Assembly: GCF_041381155.1 (NCBI RefSeq)
Contig: NC_091137.1
Span: 18,769,655 to 18,833,654, forward strand
From: Argopecten irradians
Lineage: Eukaryota > Mollusca > Bivalvia > Pectinida > Pectinidae
DNA length: 64,000 nt
Direction: 5' to 3'
The translations under genes and the position numbers were made by a program. Shown in pieces: positions 63,301 to 64,000 of this stretch; position 1 is the first letter of the stretch; each line of letters opens with the position of its first letter. The notes beneath the pieces were generated by a model that searched no databases, had not been told where the DNA came from, and saw nothing but the letters and a program-made list of their open reading frames with translations.

Positions 63301-63825
63301 GTCTTTATTAACCACCCTAAACTCCACCCTGTGGTTCTGGTATACTGATATGTCCTTTGACGTGGTCTTACTCCTGGCTACCATCCTGAGGTCATTGATG
63401 GTCACACTGGCCTCAGCTGTCTGGTAGTAGTGGTGGACAGGGGTCAAAGTCTCCATGGTTTTTGATGGGTCACCTTCAACATCAAGTTTCAATTTTGATG
63501 ACCAACAAAGCTAATGATATACATGTATATATATAAAATGGACCATCTTATTGTATCCCTTTTGTATATAATGGATGATATTGATATCCATTCCCAATAA
63601 CAGATATAGCAATAACACCATCAATTTACCCCGTTTTTCTTTTACCTTTTATAGCAGCAAGAGCGTAAGCGTCGAACCTTCCAATGCGTCTTATATGACC
63701 TTGACCTTGAGCAATACCAGCCAATGTCTCAATGGCGTCAAAGACGACAGAGAAATCGGTCTGGAGTTGATCATCGATCATTGTGTATTGAACTCCAATC
63801 AGGACTACCTTGCCATTAGGTATAG
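48341..63825 (-). CDS. Gene B: CEMIP-like paralogue with one TSP1 domain (exons 5-26, 5' part outside the window)
   Basis: Exons in order: 63825-63646, 63473-63249, 62272-62168, 61812-61640, 61313-61241, 60932-60796, 60515-60385, 59997-59928, 59647-59516, 59228-59096, 58400-58340, 58184-58149, 57855-57721, 57177-56994, 55894-55679, 55470-55259, 54881-54711, 50934-50748, 49898-49848, 49433-49331, 49129-49019, 48390-48341. About 958 codons are visible, all phases consistent. Exons 1-4 (signal peptide, G8, first part of ILEI) should lie beyond 64000. The order and phases of exons 5-25 match gene A, and 15 of those 21 exons have the same length, so the two arose by tandem duplication of a whole gene. 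Unlike A, the frame is intact in exon 9 and the exon 7 acceptor is canonical. After TSP1-1 the protein appears to end with a short unrelated tail. Role as for gene A: secreted hyaluronan-related protein, inferred from the family. Confidence 0.85.
48495..48620. repeat. Short tandem repeat, ~37-bp unit, 3-4 copies
   Basis: TTAATTCATATGACATCAAT and CGCTAACCxGG recur in tandem just upstream of gene B exon 26. Confidence 0.85.
49019..49129 (-). CDS. Gene B exon 25: second half of TSP1-1
   Basis: Acceptor TGTCAG|GTGGTA, donor TGTC|GTAAGT (phase 1). Encodes 'GGKSVRNRKCDNPSPQNGGH' and ends 'DCNTHRC'. Completes a six-cysteine TSP1 repeat. Confidence 0.9.
49331..49433 (-). CDS. Gene B exon 24: first half of TSP1-1
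   Basis: Acceptor CCGTAG|GACTGG, donor GTGGAG|GTATGT (phase 1). Encodes 'DWGAGLTLPFVSREVVDGGF' and 'SEWSEWLECTAMCG' with the W-x-x-W motif. Confidence 0.9.
49478..49540. repeat. Short tandem repeat, 19-bp unit, ~4 copies
   Basis: AGTCAAATCAGTGTCCAAT-like unit in intron 23 of gene B. Confidence 0.85.
49848..49898 (-). CDS. Gene B exon 23: linker
   Basis: Acceptor TTGTAG|ATGCAA, donor AACTCG|GTAAGG (phase 0). Encodes 'MQKLQTPTDTYYSGPNS'. Chosen because it keeps phase 0 and matches exon 23 of A in position and in the 'YY' motif. Confidence 0.75.
50158..50742. mobile_element. Inverted-repeat element with terminal hairpin, copy 2
   Basis: Opposite orientation to the 26497 copy. The hairpin end has expanded: AAACCCGAGGCTTxCCGAGG followed by GTCACAAAATG recurs four times (50208-50345). 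The other end reaches 50742, about 5 bp from the exon 22 donor of gene B. Confidence 0.75.
50748..50934 (-). CDS. Gene B exon 22
   Basis: Acceptor TTATAG|AATGCTG, donor GAACAG|GTAACT (phase 0). Encodes 'MLYIKMLTLEDRAANNYYDC', 'CPNIRIRIT' and the linker 'SQRDTPTPPTQTSENEQSEQ'. Nine residues longer than in A. An inverted-repeat element abuts the donor: its end is at about 50742. Confidence 0.88.
51190..54710 (-). repeat. 92-bp tandem array at the exon 21 donor of gene B (~38 units)
   Basis: Each unit equals the last 83 nt of exon 21 plus the first 9 intronic nt (GTAAGTATA or GTAAGTACA). Most copies keep AACACAGG|GTAAGTAC. Variant units (with AAGCTTATCCGGTCTT-like text on plus, near 51455, 51730, 52930, 53210 and 54095) recur at intervals, giving a higher-order repeat. 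Some units are shortened, for example near 53370 and 54250. Confidence 0.95.
54711..54881 (-). CDS. Gene B exon 21, whose donor seeds a large 92-bp array
   Basis: Acceptor ACACAG|GGATTCC, donor CACAGG|GTAAGT (phase 2). Encodes 'SPIRIGFCLPRNAKFILMSW' and 'GKKYYYNSNTG'. As in A, TAA follows at once if the donor is ignored. Confidence 0.9.
55259..55470 (-). CDS. Gene B exon 20: CEMIP core
   Basis: Acceptor TTTAAG|ATGAAG, donor GATAG|GTAGGG (phase 2). Encodes 'MKFSVRSSGDKSLKPFASRD' and 'ADGQHSYSIHWAERSPSEY'. Two codons longer than in A. Confidence 0.9.
55679..55894 (-). CDS. Gene B exon 19: CEMIP core
   Basis: Acceptor CCCAAG|CTCCTG, donor GCAGAG|GTAACC (phase 0). Encodes 'FDDLDGDLAAKFTDLDGSVT' and 'EAWNLMVCPHRYAE'. 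Confidence 0.92.
55895..56993. other. Intron 18 of gene B
   Basis: 1.1 kb, AT-rich, no element or gene recognised. Confidence 0.7.
56994..57177 (-). CDS. Gene B exon 18, whose acceptor seeds a ~40-bp array
   Basis: Acceptor GTTACAG|TAACAT, donor GACTCC|GTGAGT (phase 0). Encodes 'IPIQGVAFYVGPSYVIDTFF' and 'KNVKFGFSDS'. The acceptor and first ~25 coding nt are repeated upstream (57178-57585). The most downstream copy is the one joined to the full exon. Confidence 0.9.
57178..57585 (-). repeat. ~40-bp tandem array at the exon 18 acceptor of gene B (~10 units)
   Basis: Each unit carries GTTACAG|TAACATACCC and TTCAAGGCGTAGCGTT, that is, the acceptor and the first coding bases of exon 18. Units vary (ATTACCGT, ATAACCTT), so several have lost the AG. 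Confidence 0.9.
57721..57855 (-). CDS. Gene B exon 17: CEMIP core
   Basis: Acceptor TTTCAG|GGCATT, donor GATTA|GTTAGT (phase 2, weaker donor than A). Encodes 'FNQKQFLSKSVVLGETGNIG' and 'LSRSVPRRYD'. Confidence 0.83.
58149..58184 (-). CDS. Gene B exon 16 (36-nt microexon)
   Basis: Acceptor TTACAG|GTTAGC, donor GTTGG|GTAAGG (phase 2). Encodes 'LAGSVTSLVLVG'. Confidence 0.87.
58340..58400 (-). CDS. Gene B exon 15: CEMIP core
   Basis: Acceptor TTGTAG|CTTACC, donor CCTC|GTAAGT (phase 2). Encodes 'YHNDRNAWIKGGWLTLSRA'. Confidence 0.9.
59096..59228 (-). CDS. Gene B exon 14: CEMIP core
   Basis: Acceptor TTACAG|GACGGA, donor GACAG|GTATGT (phase 1). Encodes 'DGLFIDNSLDEITGDIL' and 'KHVILDRLT'. Confidence 0.9.
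59516..59647 (-). CDS. Gene B exon 13: CEMIP core
   Basis: Acceptor CAACAG|GATAAGG, donor AATAAG|GTAACA (phase 0). Encodes 'DKGYWYLYPDVPLELSADKG' and 'VNNIAHSNK'. Confidence 0.9.
59928..59997 (-). CDS. Gene B exon 12: CEMIP core
   Basis: Acceptor AAACAG|CGAACC, donor AGTGAG|GTATGA (phase 0). Encodes 'EPTTYWITNPQTTLRNNVAA'. Confidence 0.9.
60385..60515 (-). CDS. Gene B exon 11: CEMIP core
   Basis: Acceptor TACCAG|TTGATG, donor GATAG|GTATTG (phase 2). Encodes 'LMDNVGYESLGHCYFLEDGG' and 'GLLISSD'. Confidence 0.92.
60796..60932 (-). CDS. Gene B exon 10: CEMIP core
   Basis: Acceptor TTTCAG|GTCACT, donor CTACTG|GTAAGT (phase 0). Encodes 'GHYPIHFHMCEDVDGPTYV' and the SIHHTF-type segment. Confidence 0.92.
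61241..61313 (-). CDS. Gene B exon 9 (intact)
   Basis: Acceptor TTACAG|GTACTT, donor CCTAG|GTATCT (phase 1). Encodes 'VLKGFTNVHIEGAEFYHLGK' then QTDL. 73 nt; the reference for the one-base loss in gene A. Confidence 0.9.
61640..61812 (-). CDS. Gene B exon 8: start of beta-helix region
   Basis: Acceptor CTTCAG|TCCTTCC, donor TGAAG|GTGATA. Encodes 'NNVDMRGEVALLSRNIVIEG' and 'YAFDTFGGHVK'. Confidence 0.9.
62168..62272 (-). CDS. Gene B exon 7
   Basis: Acceptor CCATAG|GTGATC, donor GACT|GTAAGT (phase 1). Encodes 'GDRLLFTSTDYNMEKAEIAT'. 105 nt; shows the ancestral acceptor that gene A has lost. Confidence 0.87.
62562..62924 (-). mobile_element. 363-bp MITE flanked by TTAA, copy 3
   Basis: TTAA at both ends, termini AGATGCCCCACCGCCCAC and GTCAGCGGTGGAGCATCT, inner sequence inverted relative to copies 1 and 2. 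In intron 6 of gene B. Confidence 0.85.
63249..63473 (-). CDS. Gene B exon 6
   Basis: Acceptor TTGAAG|GTGACC. The donor by homology is CAAGAAG|GTCAGG, weaker than the GTAGAT of gene A. Encodes 'GDPSKTMETLTPVHHYYQT'. 225 nt as in A. Confidence 0.83.
63646..63825 (-). CDS. Gene B exon 5: ILEI-like domain
   Basis: Acceptor TTTGCAG|CTATACC, donor AAAAG|GTAAAA. Encodes 'IPNGKVVLIGVQYTMIDDQ' and 'IGRFDAYALAAIK'. First visible exon of gene B; needs one base from exon 4, which lies outside the window. Confidence 0.87.
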
Positions 63826-64000
63826 CTGCAAAATAAAATGGACACGGTATGTTGTGTTTATTGGGGAATTTTTACCCTAATGTCTTGGCAAACTTTCTAG
63901 AAAATATAATGTATGTTGACATAGCAACGTACTACTTTGTAGATGTTACATAACAATTGTATATATTTTGTGCTAAAGCTTCATAACATAAAAATATATT

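Overview
This is AT-rich, intron-rich animal DNA. I infer a lophotrochozoan, most likely a bivalve mollusc. The reasons are split eukaryotic genes with GT-AG introns, a tRNA-derived SINE with a Meta-type body, many small inverted-repeat elements, and a dispersed repeat (around 42.4-42.9 kb and 47.0-47.5 kb) of a kind I associate with bivalve genomes. The species call is inference.

Main content: two tandem paralogues on the minus strand of a secreted CEMIP/CEMIP2 (KIAA1199/TMEM2) family protein, the animal hyaluronan-binding/depolymerising family with G8, ILEI-like and parallel beta-helix parts. Here the family core is followed by thrombospondin type 1 (TSP1) repeats. Copy A (31260 to 8056) is complete in the window: 26 coding exons, about 1228 codons, every intron phase consistent. 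Copy B (63825 to 48341) enters from the right edge; its exons 1-4 lie outside and 22 exons (5-26) are visible. Of the 21 exon pairs between 5 and 25, 15 have identical lengths in A and B. Copy A has a one-base deletion in exon 9 and a moved acceptor at exon 7. Copy B appears to lack the second TSP1 exon.

Layout. 1-1.3 kb: first exon of a different minus-strand gene (signal peptide plus a PAN/apple-like piece), with a short repeat in its intron. 3.5-5.2 kb: 20-21 bp minisatellite. 8.06-31.26 kb: gene A. 31.3-48.3 kb: intergenic accessory block with four tRNA-Trp copies (two intact-looking, two decayed), segmental duplications, and several inverted-repeat elements, one of them nested inside another repeat. 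48.3 kb to the right edge: gene B.

Most striking pattern: five tandem arrays, about 8 kb in total, that start at exon/intron junctions of the two genes and whose units contain the splice site. They lie at the exon 4 donor of A, the exon 21 donor of both A and B (same 92-bp period), the exon 22 donor of A (27-bp unit, each junction reading CAG|GTAATT) and the exon 18 acceptor of B. I know of no named system for this. I report it as splice-junction-anchored tandem amplification and as the best candidate for something undescribed here.

I saw no rRNA, no CRISPR array, no reverse transcriptase and no virus-derived genes.
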